A stretch of 64,000 bases of DNA from Maridesulfovibrio frigidus DSM 17176. GTDB taxonomy: Bacteria > Desulfobacterota > Desulfovibrionia > Desulfovibrionales > Desulfovibrionaceae. The notes under the pieces were generated by a model. The model ran no database searches. It was not told where the DNA came from and saw nothing but the letters and a program-made list of their open reading frames with translations. The translations under genes and the position numbers were made by a program. Where the stretch lies: assembly GCF_000711735.1 (NCBI RefSeq), contig NZ_JONL01000001.1, positions 124,001 through 188,000 of the forward strand, given 5' to 3'. Each line of letters starts with the position of its first letter. Position 1 is the first letter of the stretch. This document shows positions 26,902 through 35,849 of the stretch, in pieces.

Positions 26902-26935
26902 AAATCAAGGCACATCTACTATTGTGCCTTGATTT
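26902..26935 (+). terminator. Perfect 13-base-pair hairpin inside the operon
   Basis: AAATCAAGGCACA (26902-26914) pairs fully with TGTGCCTTGATTT (26923-26935) over an eight-base loop, five bases after the DUF5320 stop. The tail is only AATAAAC after the TTT, so it may end some transcripts, or protect the 3' end of the small gene's message and set its ratio to the ATPases. Confidence 0.65.
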
Positions 26936-26963
26936 AATAAACACAACGAATAAGGAACTATAC

Positions 26964-27824
26964 ATGCAAATAGCAATCGCAAGCGGCAAAGGTGGTACAG
27001 GTAAAACCACAATTGCAGTTAACATTGCATCTTTTATTGATTCACTTGGGGTCAAGGTCAGCTTTACGGACTGTGATGTAGAAGAACCGAATGCACACCT
27101 ATTCCTTAATCCCGCTATTAAAAAAGAAATGAATGAACATATTCCCGTGCCGAAGGTCAATGAAGACGCGTGCATTGGGGAAACTTGTAAAAAATGTATT
27201 GAGCTTTGCCGATTCAAATCACTGATTTGGATGATCGACTCTGTGATGGTTTTTTCTGAGCTATGCCATGGTTGCGGACTGTGCGAATTAGCATGTCCTA
27301 CTGATGCCATAGGAAAAGGCGAGAGAATGATTGGTACAACATCTCAGGGAAAGTCAGGTAATATAGATTTCACAAAGGGACTTCTAAGAATCGGCGAGGC
27401 AATGTCGCCCCCACTTATCAAGGCTGTAAAAGAGATTTCTCCTAAAGCAGAAGTAAATATTTTAGACTGCCCGCCCGGAACATCATGCCCTGTAGTAGAG
27501 TCAATTGATGGAGCAGATTTTGTTGTGCTTGTGACCGAGCCGACTCCGTTTGGACTGCATGATCTCGATCTTGCCGTGCAACTCCTTGATACTCTTGGTC
27601 AGCCATATGGTGTGATAATAAATCGTGCTGGCATGGGCGACGATAGGGTTGAAAAATATCTATCAGATAAAAATATCAAGTTACTTGGATCTCTTCCCAA
27701 TAATCGCGAAGCTGCAATCATCTATTCAGACGGTGGCCTTTTATATGATTCAATCCCGGGATATAAGGATGAATTATCAAAAATATGGGACTCCATTCAA
27801 AACATCGTAAACGAGGTTGCATAA
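26964..27824 (+). CDS. MinD-superfamily ATPase with inserted ferredoxin domain (first)
   Basis: 286 residues from the ATG at 26964, preceded by AAGGA. The longer open frame begins at a TTG inside the hairpin and is unlikely. The deviant Walker A is GKGGTGKTTIAVN (about 8-20). A ferredoxin-like insert at about 58-120 has two cluster motifs (CIGETCKKCIELC and CHGCGLCELACP), so it should bind two [4Fe-4S] clusters. LDCPPGTSCPVVESIDGAD is the switch II region. Such pairs belong to the orange-protein complex and related iron-sulfur/Mo-Cu systems. It is one stop-codon base short of the next gene, so the two are co-translated. Confidence 0.88.
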   Translation: MQIAIASGKGGTGKTTIAVNIASFIDSLGVKVSFTDCDVEEPNAHLFLNPAIKKEMNEHIPVPKVNEDACIGETCKKCIELCRFKSLIWMIDSVMVFSELCHGCGLCELACPTDAIGKGERMIGTTSQGKSGNIDFTKGLLRIGEAMSPPLIKAVKEISPKAEVNILDCPPGTSCPVVESIDGADFVVLVTEPTPFGLHDLDLAVQLLDTLGQPYGVIINRAGMGDDRVEKYLSDKNIKLLGSLPNNREAAIIYSDGGLLYDSIPGYKDELSKIWDSIQNIVNEVA

Positions 27825-28688
27825 GTGAAACAAATAGTAGTGATAAGCGGGAAAGGCGGAACAGGTAAGACAAGCATCGTTTCAGCCCTAAGCTCAATCG
27901 GTCCCAAAAAAGTCATTGCAGACTGCGATGTAGACGCGGCAGATCTTCACTTAATTCTTAAACCTACGATCATCGATGAGCATGATTTTATAAGCGGAGA
28001 GCGTCCTTCTATCGACCTTGATATCTGCACACAATGCGGAATGTGCGTAGAGCATTGCAAATACGGAGCTATCTCTGATGAATTCAAAATTATGCTGGAA
28101 AAATGTGAAGGATGCGGTGTCTGCTCTTTTGTCTGTCCAGTAGGAGCAGTAAGCGAAGAACCTAGAAATTGCGGAAAGTGGTTTAAATCTAGTACAAGAT
28201 TTGGAACTTTGATTCATGCTGCACTAGGCATAGGTGAAGAAAATTCCGGTAAACTTGTAACTACTGTAAGAACTGCCTCGGCCGATGCTGGAGTGGAAGA
28301 AGAAGCTGAACTTGTGCTGGTAGACGGATCTCCGGGTATCGGCTGCCCGGTAATTGCTTCGCTTACCAATGCAGACCTTGCTGTCTTTGTGGCTGAACCA
28401 ACAATAACAGCACTGCATGACCTTAAACGAGTCTACGAACTGACAGAGCATTTTAAAATCCCATCAACGGTGATTATAAATAAATGCGGCATTAACAGTA
28501 ATCAAGAAACTGAGATCAAAGCCTTCTGTCAGGAAAAGGAAATAAGTATTGCGGGTGAACTTCCATACGATCTTGCGTTCACAAAAGCTCAGATAGCTGG
28601 ACTTTCAGTAGTAGAGTATGACCCGGAAGGTCTCGGCGCAGAAATGGAAGTGATTTGGAAAGAACTAGAGAAAAGACTTATGGCATAA
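27825..28688 (+). CDS. MinD-superfamily ATPase with inserted ferredoxin domain (second)
   Basis: 287 residues starting with GTG directly after the stop of the first ATPase; GAGGTTGCATAA precedes it. Walker A is GKGGTGKTSIVSA. The ferredoxin insert has CTQCGMCVEHCKYGAI and CEGCGVCSFVCPVGAV, giving two [4Fe-4S] clusters. VDGSPGIGCPVIASLTNAD is the switch II region. The two ATPases resemble each other throughout but differ in the insert, which suggests an old duplication working as a heterodimer. No ORP-type NifX-like gene follows; the next gene, lpxI, converges from the other strand. Confidence 0.88.
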   Translation: MKQIVVISGKGGTGKTSIVSALSSIGPKKVIADCDVDAADLHLILKPTIIDEHDFISGERPSIDLDICTQCGMCVEHCKYGAISDEFKIMLEKCEGCGVCSFVCPVGAVSEEPRNCGKWFKSSTRFGTLIHAALGIGEENSGKLVTTVRTASADAGVEEEAELVLVDGSPGIGCPVIASLTNADLAVFVAEPTITALHDLKRVYELTEHFKIPSTVIINKCGINSNQETEIKAFCQEKEISIAGELPYDLAFTKAQIAGLSVVEYDPEGLGAEMEVIWKELEKRLMA

Positions 28689-28708
28689 CAAGATTACAGC
28701 TCAGGGAC

Positions 28709-29539
28709 TTACTTTTCTTCGAACCATTCTTCAGTAAGTCCAACTATGGTAATTTTATGTTTATTTGCAAACTTAATAGATTTGTCTAAATCAAAGAAAA
28801 GGCTTTTTCCGGCTTCAACACCTAGGCAAGTTGCACCGTTATCTTTCATGCCTTGTACGGTTCTATAACCGATTGAAGGCATATCGACGCGGTCCTCTTG
28901 TCCAGGTTTAAAAACCTTGACGATTGTACAACCTTTGCCGCCGTGAGAGCATCCGCGCTTTACGGCGGCATCAGTTCCTTCAATAGCCTCTACGGCGGTA
29001 ATAACACCGTCTTTGACTATAACGCACTGGCCGATATCAAGACGTCCTAATTCACGAGCACTTTTCCAGCCAACAACCAAATCATTCGCTTCCATTTCGT
29101 TAGGTACACGCTTGGTTAATAAGCCAGCCGGTGTAAGTAATTCAGGAGCATAAACATGCGGACCTACAACTTTGAAACCATCGGATTCAAACTCGCGAGT
29201 AATGGCCCTGAGAAGGACATCATCACCCTTTGTAGCGAGCCTGAAAAGCATTTTAGCAGTACGTAAATCTGGACGCATATCAAAAGCTTTCGGCTTACTG
29301 ATTGTTCCAGCCATGACGACTTGCGTAACACCGTTTTCAAGAAAAAAATTAACAAGCTTGGTTAATTGACCAAGTTTAAGTTCTTTCCAATTATCAACGA
29401 TATTATGAACATCATCGTTTGAGTGCCCCTTAAAAGAAACAGCCACAACACGGTGTCCCTGTGCAGCAGCTCCTTTAGCAACCAGAAGGGGGAATTGTCC
29501 CCCTCCGGCAATAAGTCCTATGGTTTCAACTGTACTCAT
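28709..29539 (-). CDS. lpxI: UDP-2,3-diacylglucosamine pyrophosphatase LpxI
   Basis: 276-residue cytoplasmic enzyme making lipid X, step four of lipid A synthesis. It is the LpxI type, used by alpha- and deltaproteobacteria in place of LpxH. Recognisable parts are IGLIAGGGQFPLLVAKGA at the N-terminus, VTQVVMAGTISKP, and a C-terminal DUF1009 domain with GCSHGGKGCTIVKV, DRVDMPSIGYRTV and TCLGVEAGKSLFFD. It is the last gene of the lysS-lpxI superoperon, four bases after lpxA. Confidence 0.94.
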   Translation of the reverse strand: MSTVETIGLIAGGGQFPLLVAKGAAAQGHRVVAVSFKGHSNDDVHNIVDNWKELKLGQLTKLVNFFLENGVTQVVMAGTISKPKAFDMRPDLRTAKMLFRLATKGDDVLLRAITREFESDGFKVVGPHVYAPELLTPAGLLTKRVPNEMEANDLVVGWKSARELGRLDIGQCVIVKDGVITAVEAIEGTDAAVKRGCSHGGKGCTIVKVFKPGQEDRVDMPSIGYRTVQGMKDNGATCLGVEAGKSLFFDLDKSIKFANKHKITIVGLTEEWFEEK

Positions 29540-29542
29540 AAA

Positions 29543-30340
29543 CTATTCTGGTCCGCGATCCGCCGGACATACTCCACGTTCGCTTTCACGAATAAATTTT
29601 ATTAGCTTCATGACTTCAGGAACGGTTCCGAGCTCATTTTCAGCCATTTCAAGGGACTCGTCACGAGTAAGCCCTGAACGGAAAATTATTCTGTACGCTT
29701 TTTTGATAGCCATACGGGTTTTAGAATTAAAACCATGCCTTTTAAGTCCTATAGAATTCGGCCCATGCAGAACTCCACGCACACCAGTCGCCAACATATA
29801 AGGAGGTAGATCTTTTGCAAAACCAGACATACCACCAAGGAATGCATATTCCCCGATACGAATGAACTGATGAATGCCTGACATACCGCTAATTGTGACA
29901 TGATCTCCAACCTCAACGTGACCGGCAAGGTTTGAAGAATTCGCGATAATAACATTGTTACCGAGTGAACAGTCATGGGCTACATGAACGTATGCCATAA
30001 GCATGCAGTTATCAGCTATACTAGTGCAACCGCCGCCTTTAACAGTTCCGCGGTTAACAGTAACGAACTCTCTGAAAATATTGTTATCTCCAATCACAAG
30101 AGTTGTTTCGTCGCCCTTAAACCCGAGGTCCTGCGGAGCATCTCCGAGAACTGCGTTTGAATGGATAGAATTACCTTTCCCCATATGGGTGAAGGACTTA
30201 ATTTGAACATAAGAATCCAAAAAGCAGTCGTCACCGATAACAGTATTATCTTCAACAACACAAAAAGGCCCAATAGTGACATTTTCACCGATTTTTGCTC
30301 CAGAAGAGACAATTGCGCTTGGATGAATGCCTGTTGTCAC
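29543..30340 (-). CDS. lpxA: UDP-N-acetylglucosamine acyltransferase LpxA
   Basis: First enzyme of lipid A synthesis, 265 residues of left-handed beta-helix built from hexapeptide repeats (residues about 3-190) followed by a helical C-terminal domain. The catalytic His lies in YVHVAHDCSLGNNVI, and HQFIRIGEYAFLGG is conserved. It starts with GTG at 30340, overlapping the fabZ stop by one base (TAGTG), with GGGGGG eight bases ahead. Position after fabZ and lpxD is the classic order. Confidence 0.96.
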   Translation of the reverse strand: MTTGIHPSAIVSSGAKIGENVTIGPFCVVEDNTVIGDDCFLDSYVQIKSFTHMGKGNSIHSNAVLGDAPQDLGFKGDETTLVIGDNNIFREFVTVNRGTVKGGGCTSIADNCMLMAYVHVAHDCSLGNNVIIANSSNLAGHVEVGDHVTISGMSGIHQFIRIGEYAFLGGMSGFAKDLPPYMLATGVRGVLHGPNSIGLKRHGFNSKTRMAIKKAYRIIFRSGLTRDESLEMAENELGTVPEVMKLIKFIRESERGVCPADRGPE

Positions 30341-30804
30341 TATAACGCCCCCCTGTCTACGATGGCAGCGGAAACTTCACCAGAAGCTGCAATTTCACCA
30401 TCAACTGAAGCGGTACATGTCATTTTCCAAATATTCATCTTATTACGAGTTTTGGTGACATTAAGTTCAAGTTTATCACCAGGAACTACGGGTCTGCGAA
30501 ATTTAACGTTGTTGATACCGGTAAACAAAAACACCTTATTTTCAACATCAATTCCGTCAATACTAAGGACGATCATTCCGCCTGCTTGAGCAAGAGCTTC
30601 AATAATCAAAACCCCCGGCATAACTGGCAAACCGGGAAAGTGACCCTGAAAAAAAGGTTCATTGATTGTGACATTTTTATAAGCTTTAATATGCTCGCCT
30701 GGAATAAGCTCTTCTACCCTGTCTACCAATAGAAAAGGATAACGGTGAGGCAGGAGAGACATAATTTTTTGTATATCTAAGTGATCAGCACTATTTTTAG
30801 TCAT
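30340..30804 (-). CDS. fabZ: 3-hydroxyacyl-ACP dehydratase FabZ
   Basis: About 154 residues from the ATG at 30804, which has AAGGAAACGATA before it; the frame remains open further into lpxD but that extension is not family-like. Hot-dog-fold dehydratase of fatty-acid synthesis. Motifs: LLPHRYPFLLVDRV, the catalytic His in FFQGHFPGLPVMPGVL, and EALAQAGG with the catalytic Glu. It overlaps the lpxD end by eight bases and the lpxA start by one, so all three are translationally coupled and share the hydroxyacyl-ACP pool. Confidence 0.96.
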   Translation of the reverse strand: MTKNSADHLDIQKIMSLLPHRYPFLLVDRVEELIPGEHIKAYKNVTINEPFFQGHFPGLPVMPGVLIIEALAQAGGMIVLSIDGIDVENKVFLFTGINNVKFRRPVVPGDKLELNVTKTRNKMNIWKMTCTASVDGEIAASGEVSAAIVDRGAL

Positions 30805-31834
30805 TATCGTTTCCTTTTTCGAGAGCAGCCTCAAGAATCTTAATTCGTTTTTCAAGAGCTGAAAGCTTGCGTCCCATATCCGGTAGTTTTTTAATTGAGA
30901 TTGAACTTCTCAAAAAATTACCTTTTTCCAAAAGAGGTGAGCCTGAACCAACAAATCCAGCAGGAACACTATTCGAAACTCCAGCCTGCGCCCCGATGAT
31001 AGCACCGTCACCGACGGTAATATTATCAACAAGACCGGCCTGAGCCGCTAAAATAACATTGTTACCAAGCTTAGTTGAACCAGCAATACCAGACTGCGAA
31101 ATAATCAAGCAATCTTCGCCAGTTACAACATTATGAGCAATCTGAACAAGATTATCTATTTTAGTTCCAGATCCAATCCGAGTAACATCAAGTGCAGCAC
31201 GATCAATTGTAGTATTTGACCCAACCTCAACATGATCGCCAAGTTTTACTGAGCCAATCTGAGGAATCTTCATGTGCTTGCCCGAAACCTGAGCATAGCC
31301 GAATCCATCACCGCCGATAACGGATCCAGGCTGGATTATAACTCCGGAGCCAAGTTCTATGCCTGCCATTATCGAGCAGTTTGGATAAAGAATACAACCA
31401 GGCCCGACAACAGAATCTTCGCCGACATACGTACCGGAAAAGACCTTGGTATTGGGACCTATTTTAGCACCTTTACCAATGAAGGCGAAAGGGTAAACGG
31501 TTGCAGTTTCATCAACATCAGCATCAGGATGAATAAAAGCCAGTTCATGAATGCCTGTTAGACACCCCTGAGGCTTAGAAAAAACATGCATGGCTTTAGC
31601 TAAATCCATATAAGGATTTTCACTGATAATAGCCGACTCAACCTTATCTGCATATTCTGCACTAAGCACGACAGCAGCAGCTTTAGTCGTTTCCAACTGA
31701 CTCTCATATTTAGCATTAGCCAAAAAAGTGAGATCAGTAGGACCAGCATGTTCCAGAGTGTTAACTCCGGTTATTTCTGTATCTTTACCTGAAAGAGTCA
31801 GGCCTAGGGCCTTTGCAAGTTCTGATAAAAGCAT
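30797..31834 (-). CDS. lpxD: UDP-3-O-acylglucosamine N-acyltransferase LpxD
   Basis: 345 residues. An N-terminal uridine-binding domain (about 1-100, with LEHAGPTDLTFLANAKYESQ) precedes a left-handed beta-helix of hexapeptide repeats (about 105-300). The catalytic His is in NLVQIAHNVVTGEDCLI. The C-terminus ends in a helix (LSALEKRIKILEAALEKG) that binds acyl carrier protein in the family. It lies five bases after the skp-like gene and overlaps fabZ. Confidence 0.96.
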   Translation of the reverse strand: MLLSELAKALGLTLSGKDTEITGVNTLEHAGPTDLTFLANAKYESQLETTKAAAVVLSAEYADKVESAIISENPYMDLAKAMHVFSKPQGCLTGIHELAFIHPDADVDETATVYPFAFIGKGAKIGPNTKVFSGTYVGEDSVVGPGCILYPNCSIMAGIELGSGVIIQPGSVIGGDGFGYAQVSGKHMKIPQIGSVKLGDHVEVGSNTTIDRAALDVTRIGSGTKIDNLVQIAHNVVTGEDCLIISQSGIAGSTKLGNNVILAAQAGLVDNITVGDGAIIGAQAGVSNSVPAGFVGSGSPLLEKGNFLRSSISIKKLPDMGRKLSALEKRIKILEAALEKGNDND

Positions 31835-31839
31835 AAGCC

Positions 31840-32367
31840 CTACTTTTTAGCAGCTCTGAAAGCACGGTTCATTTCAAGAAGAATTTCATTAGTCACGTCA
31901 ACGGAATCTTCAACATATAAAAAGCCTGAAGTTCCCTTATCAAAAATTGCTGTGAAAGCGTTAGCCTTGGCATAAGTGTCAACAGCTTTTTTGATAATTT
32001 CCAAAACAGGAGTTCCGACTTTCTGCTCTTCTGCCTGCATTTTTCTCTGGGTTGCCTGAGCAAGATCCTGGTAATCACGTACTTTACGTTTGAATTCTAG
32101 TTCCTTATCCTGCTTAGCTTCTAAAGACAAAACAAGAGACTGCTTCTGCAAAGACTGCTTAAGAGCTTCAAGTTCTTTCTGCTTAGACTGAAGTTTAACC
32201 TTTGAAGATTCAAACTTCTTTTCCATTTGCTTCTGTGCAGCCTGACCTGCTTCAGATTCTTTGATTAATTTACCCATTGAAGCAACACCGATTTTCTGGG
32301 TCGCAGCAAAAGCCTGAGTCTGGAAAGCTAACATCAAAGCAAGAACTACAAATAAAATTTTACGCAT
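31840..32367 (-). CDS. skp: Periplasmic chaperone Skp/OmpH family
   Basis: About 175 residues from the ATG at 32367, preceded by AGGAGTAATAAAA; the open frame runs nine codons further without a good start. A signal peptide (MRKILFVVLALMLAFQTQAF, cleavage after AFA) is followed by IGVASMGKLIKESEAGQAA. Then comes a long charged coiled coil (about 45-110), the tentacles of this jellyfish-shaped trimer. The tail TAIFDKGTSGFLYVEDSVDVTNEIL is typical. It carries unfolded outer-membrane proteins to BamA, encoded immediately upstream. Confidence 0.92.
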   Translation of the reverse strand: MRKILFVVLALMLAFQTQAFAATQKIGVASMGKLIKESEAGQAAQKQMEKKFESSKVKLQSKQKELEALKQSLQKQSLVLSLEAKQDKELEFKRKVRDYQDLAQATQRKMQAEEQKVGTPVLEIIKKAVDTYAKANAFTAIFDKGTSGFLYVEDSVDVTNEILLEMNRAFRAAKK

Positions 32368-32464
32368 TTTTATTACTCCTTTAATTTCTAACAACTAAAA
32401 TAATCCTAGAGACATGCTGTTTACAAACATGCTTTTGGTTTTCAACAATTAATATCAAGCTCTG

Positions 32465-35179
32465 TTAAAAGAACTGTCCCATAGAGAATTCAACTTTGTG
32501 ACGACTACTGTCGTCAAGATTATCAAGTGCATAGCCATATTCAATTCTAATTGGTCCCATTGGTGAGAACCAACGTACACCAGCACCAATACTTTTGTAC
32601 AATCCTAACATGAGATCGCTTCCGTCAGCTTGTTTAGTATCTTCGAAAAAGCTCTGACCATCATCCCAAGAGTTACCAATATCGAAGAAAGTAACACCAA
32701 CAAGTCCGAATTCTTCATTGATCGGGAAGAGAAGTTCAAAGTTCATGAACATCATCTTGTTACCACCAATACGGTCATCGGAAGTACTATCACGAGGAGA
32801 TATCTCTCTAGAGTCATAACCACGGACATCATTTATGCCACCAAGATAAAATCTTTCGAAGATAGGAATATCGCCACTGCCGAAGTTATCATGGATAAAT
32901 CCAAGTTTACCTCTCCAGTGAAAGATCAAATCCCAGAATACAGGAGTAAAGTAGTTAGAGTCATAGGTGTATTTAACGTAAGAGTCATCACCCATCAACA
33001 CCCCACCACCCATGGCAATCGTCGCGGTATTTAGAGTACCAGTTGAAGGATTGAAGGCCTTATTAGTTGTATCCCTTTTAAAACCAGCAGTTACAACACT
33101 GGACCAGTTATCTCCTTCAATTTCTTTAATTGAATCAGCAGCATCATCAGAGACTTCTGAAATAGTATAGAAATCTAAGCGGTAGTTACTAAAGAAATTG
33201 GTATATTCACCAACAGGGTACGATGCTTCAACAGCTGTACCAATCGTCTGTTTATCGTAATCATCAAAATCTTCATCACGCCAGTAGGTCTGCATCCCAG
33301 TTCCCCACATAGTGTCTCCGAAGCGAGGATTGTAGAATGAAAGACCGTAACTAATATTTTTTGAACTCCACCCACCGTTAAGACCAAAGTCCCAACCGCG
33401 TCCGAACAAGTTCCTTTCAGTAATTTTAGCAGAAACGAACACACTGTCTGAAGTGGAGTAACCAATACCACCACTAACCGTACCAGTGTTTTTATCTTTA
33501 ACCTTAACCTTCAAATCCATTTCGCTAGGGTCACCAGTAGGAACCGGCTCAATATCAACTTCACTGAAGAAGTCTAGTTTATTAAGCCTAACAATTGAGC
33601 GTTGTAATTTCAGTCCGCTGAACTGATCCCCGTCTGTCAAACGCATTTCGCGAAGAATAACATTATTACGGGTTTTAGAATTACCTTCAATAATAACCCG
33701 GCGAACCTTAACCTTCTGACGCTTTACAATCATAAAGGTGATATCAACAGTCTTGGTTTCTGCATCAGCATCAAACTGAATATTAGCTTCAGCATATGCG
33801 TAACCGAAATTGGCATAGAAATCTGACAGCGCCTTCATGTCTTCACGAAGAACAGACCTATCAAGATACTCGCCACCATCAGCCATATCATCGGCAGAAA
33901 TAACTTGTCTTAATTTATCTTTCTGGACAATCAGATCACCAGTAAGAGTAACTTTACCAACTTTGTAGCGATTACCTTCTGAGACCTGGAAAGTTACATA
34001 GATACCATCGTCTTTGATATCTACAGCTGGTTCACCTACTTTCGCATCAATAAAGCCGCGGTTACCGTAATATGCGAGAATCGCAGCGGCGTCGCGCTCA
34101 AGTAGCTCTTCTTTCAAAACTCCAGTTTTAGTAAACCATGAAAGCCAACCTCTCTCTGTAAGAGCAAGCTGCGCTTTAACTTCTTCAGGGTCTAATTTTT
34201 CAGCTCCCTGAATAATGATCTTTTCAATGTAGAGTTTTTTTCCTTCGTCAACTTTAATATTAAGGCGAGCCTGTGCTCCTTCCCCTTCTACACTATAGTC
34301 AACTTTGGCTTTATAGTAGCCCTCTTTGCGGTACATTTCACGAAGAGTATTGAGATCGTCGGATAATACTTTGGGGTTTAAAACCGCCCCTTTTTTCGTA
34401 TTCACAGCAGCAAGTATGTCTTCTGAATCAATGGCATCCGAACCTTCAACTGTGATGGCCTGAATGCGAGGTTTTTCAGTAACGTCAAAGAGAACTTTCT
34501 TACCACCGGGAACATCACTTACTTTGACTTTTACATCATCAAAGTAACCGAGAGCGTAAATATTTTTTAGATCAGCATTAATTTTGGAGGGAGTATATAT
34601 GTCACCAACCTTTATGTTAGTGCGCATCATGACAACGTCTTTATCGAGAACTCTAGTCCCGTGAACTTCAACGTCTGCGATTTTATCCTGACTTAGTAAT
34701 TCTAATTTAATCTTACCAACAAGTTCATCAACAGCAGGTAAAAGATTAATAAGACCTTTTTTGCTCACAAACAGAGGTACAGCCGGTTTCATCCCAAAGG
34801 CTTCAACAAGGCGGACATCTAAGCTGAGATCCTCACCTATCTGGCTGAAACTACCATAGAGAGAGTAACCTGATCCAGCAAGCAGAGCCATGTCCTTAGC
34901 GGACTGCAAGTTTAGGTATTCATAACCCTGCTTATCAATGAGTTCGAGAATTTTCTTTTGTCCAACAACTCTGAATCCTGCCTCACGAAGTCTATCAGAG
35001 ATGAGGGTTGGCAAACTATCTTTAAGATACTGAGTATCCGCATTTGCATTTACCTCAAATGGAAGCACAGCAAGTACAACATCGGAAGCGCCTTCCGCAT
35101 GTGCCTTTTCTGCTTCAAAATTGAGCGAAAATGCTAGAGTTGCCGCAATCAGCAAAAACAGAATTTTAATTCTGGACAT
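32465..35179 (-). CDS. bamA: Outer-membrane protein assembly factor BamA
   Basis: About 904 residues from the ATG at 35179 (GGAGAACTTT ahead), overlapping the lolD end. A signal peptide (about 1-28) leads to an extra N-terminal region of about 145 residues (VVLAVLPFEVNANADTQYLK). It resembles a TolB-N-like domain found ahead of POTRA repeats in deltaproteobacterial BamA. Five POTRA domains follow (about 165-560), then the 16-strand barrel. The barrel contains IGYSTSDSVFVSAKITERN and the FLGGINDVRGYD-type lid-lock motif (FYLGGINDVRGYD), and ends in the C-terminal Phe signature (VEFSMGQFF). Confidence 0.95.
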   Translation of the reverse strand: MSRIKILFLLIAATLAFSLNFEAEKAHAEGASDVVLAVLPFEVNANADTQYLKDSLPTLISDRLREAGFRVVGQKKILELIDKQGYEYLNLQSAKDMALLAGSGYSLYGSFSQIGEDLSLDVRLVEAFGMKPAVPLFVSKKGLINLLPAVDELVGKIKLELLSQDKIADVEVHGTRVLDKDVVMMRTNIKVGDIYTPSKINADLKNIYALGYFDDVKVKVSDVPGGKKVLFDVTEKPRIQAITVEGSDAIDSEDILAAVNTKKGAVLNPKVLSDDLNTLREMYRKEGYYKAKVDYSVEGEGAQARLNIKVDEGKKLYIEKIIIQGAEKLDPEEVKAQLALTERGWLSWFTKTGVLKEELLERDAAAILAYYGNRGFIDAKVGEPAVDIKDDGIYVTFQVSEGNRYKVGKVTLTGDLIVQKDKLRQVISADDMADGGEYLDRSVLREDMKALSDFYANFGYAYAEANIQFDADAETKTVDITFMIVKRQKVKVRRVIIEGNSKTRNNVILREMRLTDGDQFSGLKLQRSIVRLNKLDFFSEVDIEPVPTGDPSEMDLKVKVKDKNTGTVSGGIGYSTSDSVFVSAKITERNLFGRGWDFGLNGGWSSKNISYGLSFYNPRFGDTMWGTGMQTYWRDEDFDDYDKQTIGTAVEASYPVGEYTNFFSNYRLDFYTISEVSDDAADSIKEIEGDNWSSVVTAGFKRDTTNKAFNPSTGTLNTATIAMGGGVLMGDDSYVKYTYDSNYFTPVFWDLIFHWRGKLGFIHDNFGSGDIPIFERFYLGGINDVRGYDSREISPRDSTSDDRIGGNKMMFMNFELLFPINEEFGLVGVTFFDIGNSWDDGQSFFEDTKQADGSDLMLGLYKSIGAGVRWFSPMGPIRIEYGYALDNLDDSSRHKVEFSMGQFF

Positions 35180-35849
35180 AAAGTTCTCCGGAACGCAACT
35201 CAAGCCGGCGCTTCATAGTACCGGCTAATTCCATATTATGGGTCACAACTATAAGAGTCATTCCTAATTCTTCATTTAAAGAAGTCAGCATCTCACCGAT
35301 CTGTCTTCCTGTCTTCTCATCTAAATTTCCAGTCGGCTCGTCAGCCAATAAAACTTTCGGCTTAAGCAAAACAGCTCTAGCTATAGCAACTCTCTGCCTT
35401 TCCCCGCCAGAAAGAGTGGTGACCCTATGTGCCAGCCGATCTTCAAGACCAACAAGCAAAAGGGCCTCACGAGCCATATCCGAAGCCTCTTTCTGACTTA
35501 TTCCGGCCACCATGGCAGGAAGCGCGACATTTTCAAGCGTAGTAAACTCAGGCAAAAGATGATGAAACTGAAAAATAAAGCCTATTTCGCGGTTTCTTAC
35601 TTTTGCCCTCTTTTCAGCAGGCATATCATTAAATCGCATCCCTGCAAAATCAATATTACCTCTACTCGCGGTATCAAGTGTACCTAATATATGGAGCAAA
35701 GTAGTTTTTCCTGATCCTGAAGAGCCTATGATCGCGAGCGATTCGCCTTCTTCAACATTCAAATTTATGTTCTTAAGAACTTCGATTGTTTCAGTCGGTC
35801 CTTCGAAATCTTTCCCGATATCAGCAAGTTCATAAAGTAAATTACTCAT
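35166..35849 (-). CDS. lolD: Lipoprotein-releasing ABC transporter ATPase LolD
   Basis: 227-residue ATPase that powers lipoprotein extraction from the inner membrane. Walker A is GSSGSGKTT (about 42-50), Q-loop FIFQFHHLLPEFTTLENV, signature LSGGERQRVAIARA (about 145-158), Walker B VLLADEPTGNLDEKT, and the H-loop is in LIVVTHNMELA. The pattern belongs to the MacB/LolD/FtsE family. The start overlaps the lolC-like gene by eight bases, which fixes the partner. Confidence 0.95.
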   Translation of the reverse strand: MSNLLYELADIGKDFEGPTETIEVLKNINLNVEEGESLAIIGSSGSGKTTLLHILGTLDTASRGNIDFAGMRFNDMPAEKRAKVRNREIGFIFQFHHLLPEFTTLENVALPAMVAGISQKEASDMAREALLLVGLEDRLAHRVTTLSGGERQRVAIARAVLLKPKVLLADEPTGNLDEKTGRQIGEMLTSLNEELGMTLIVVTHNMELAGTMKRRLELRSGELYVQN

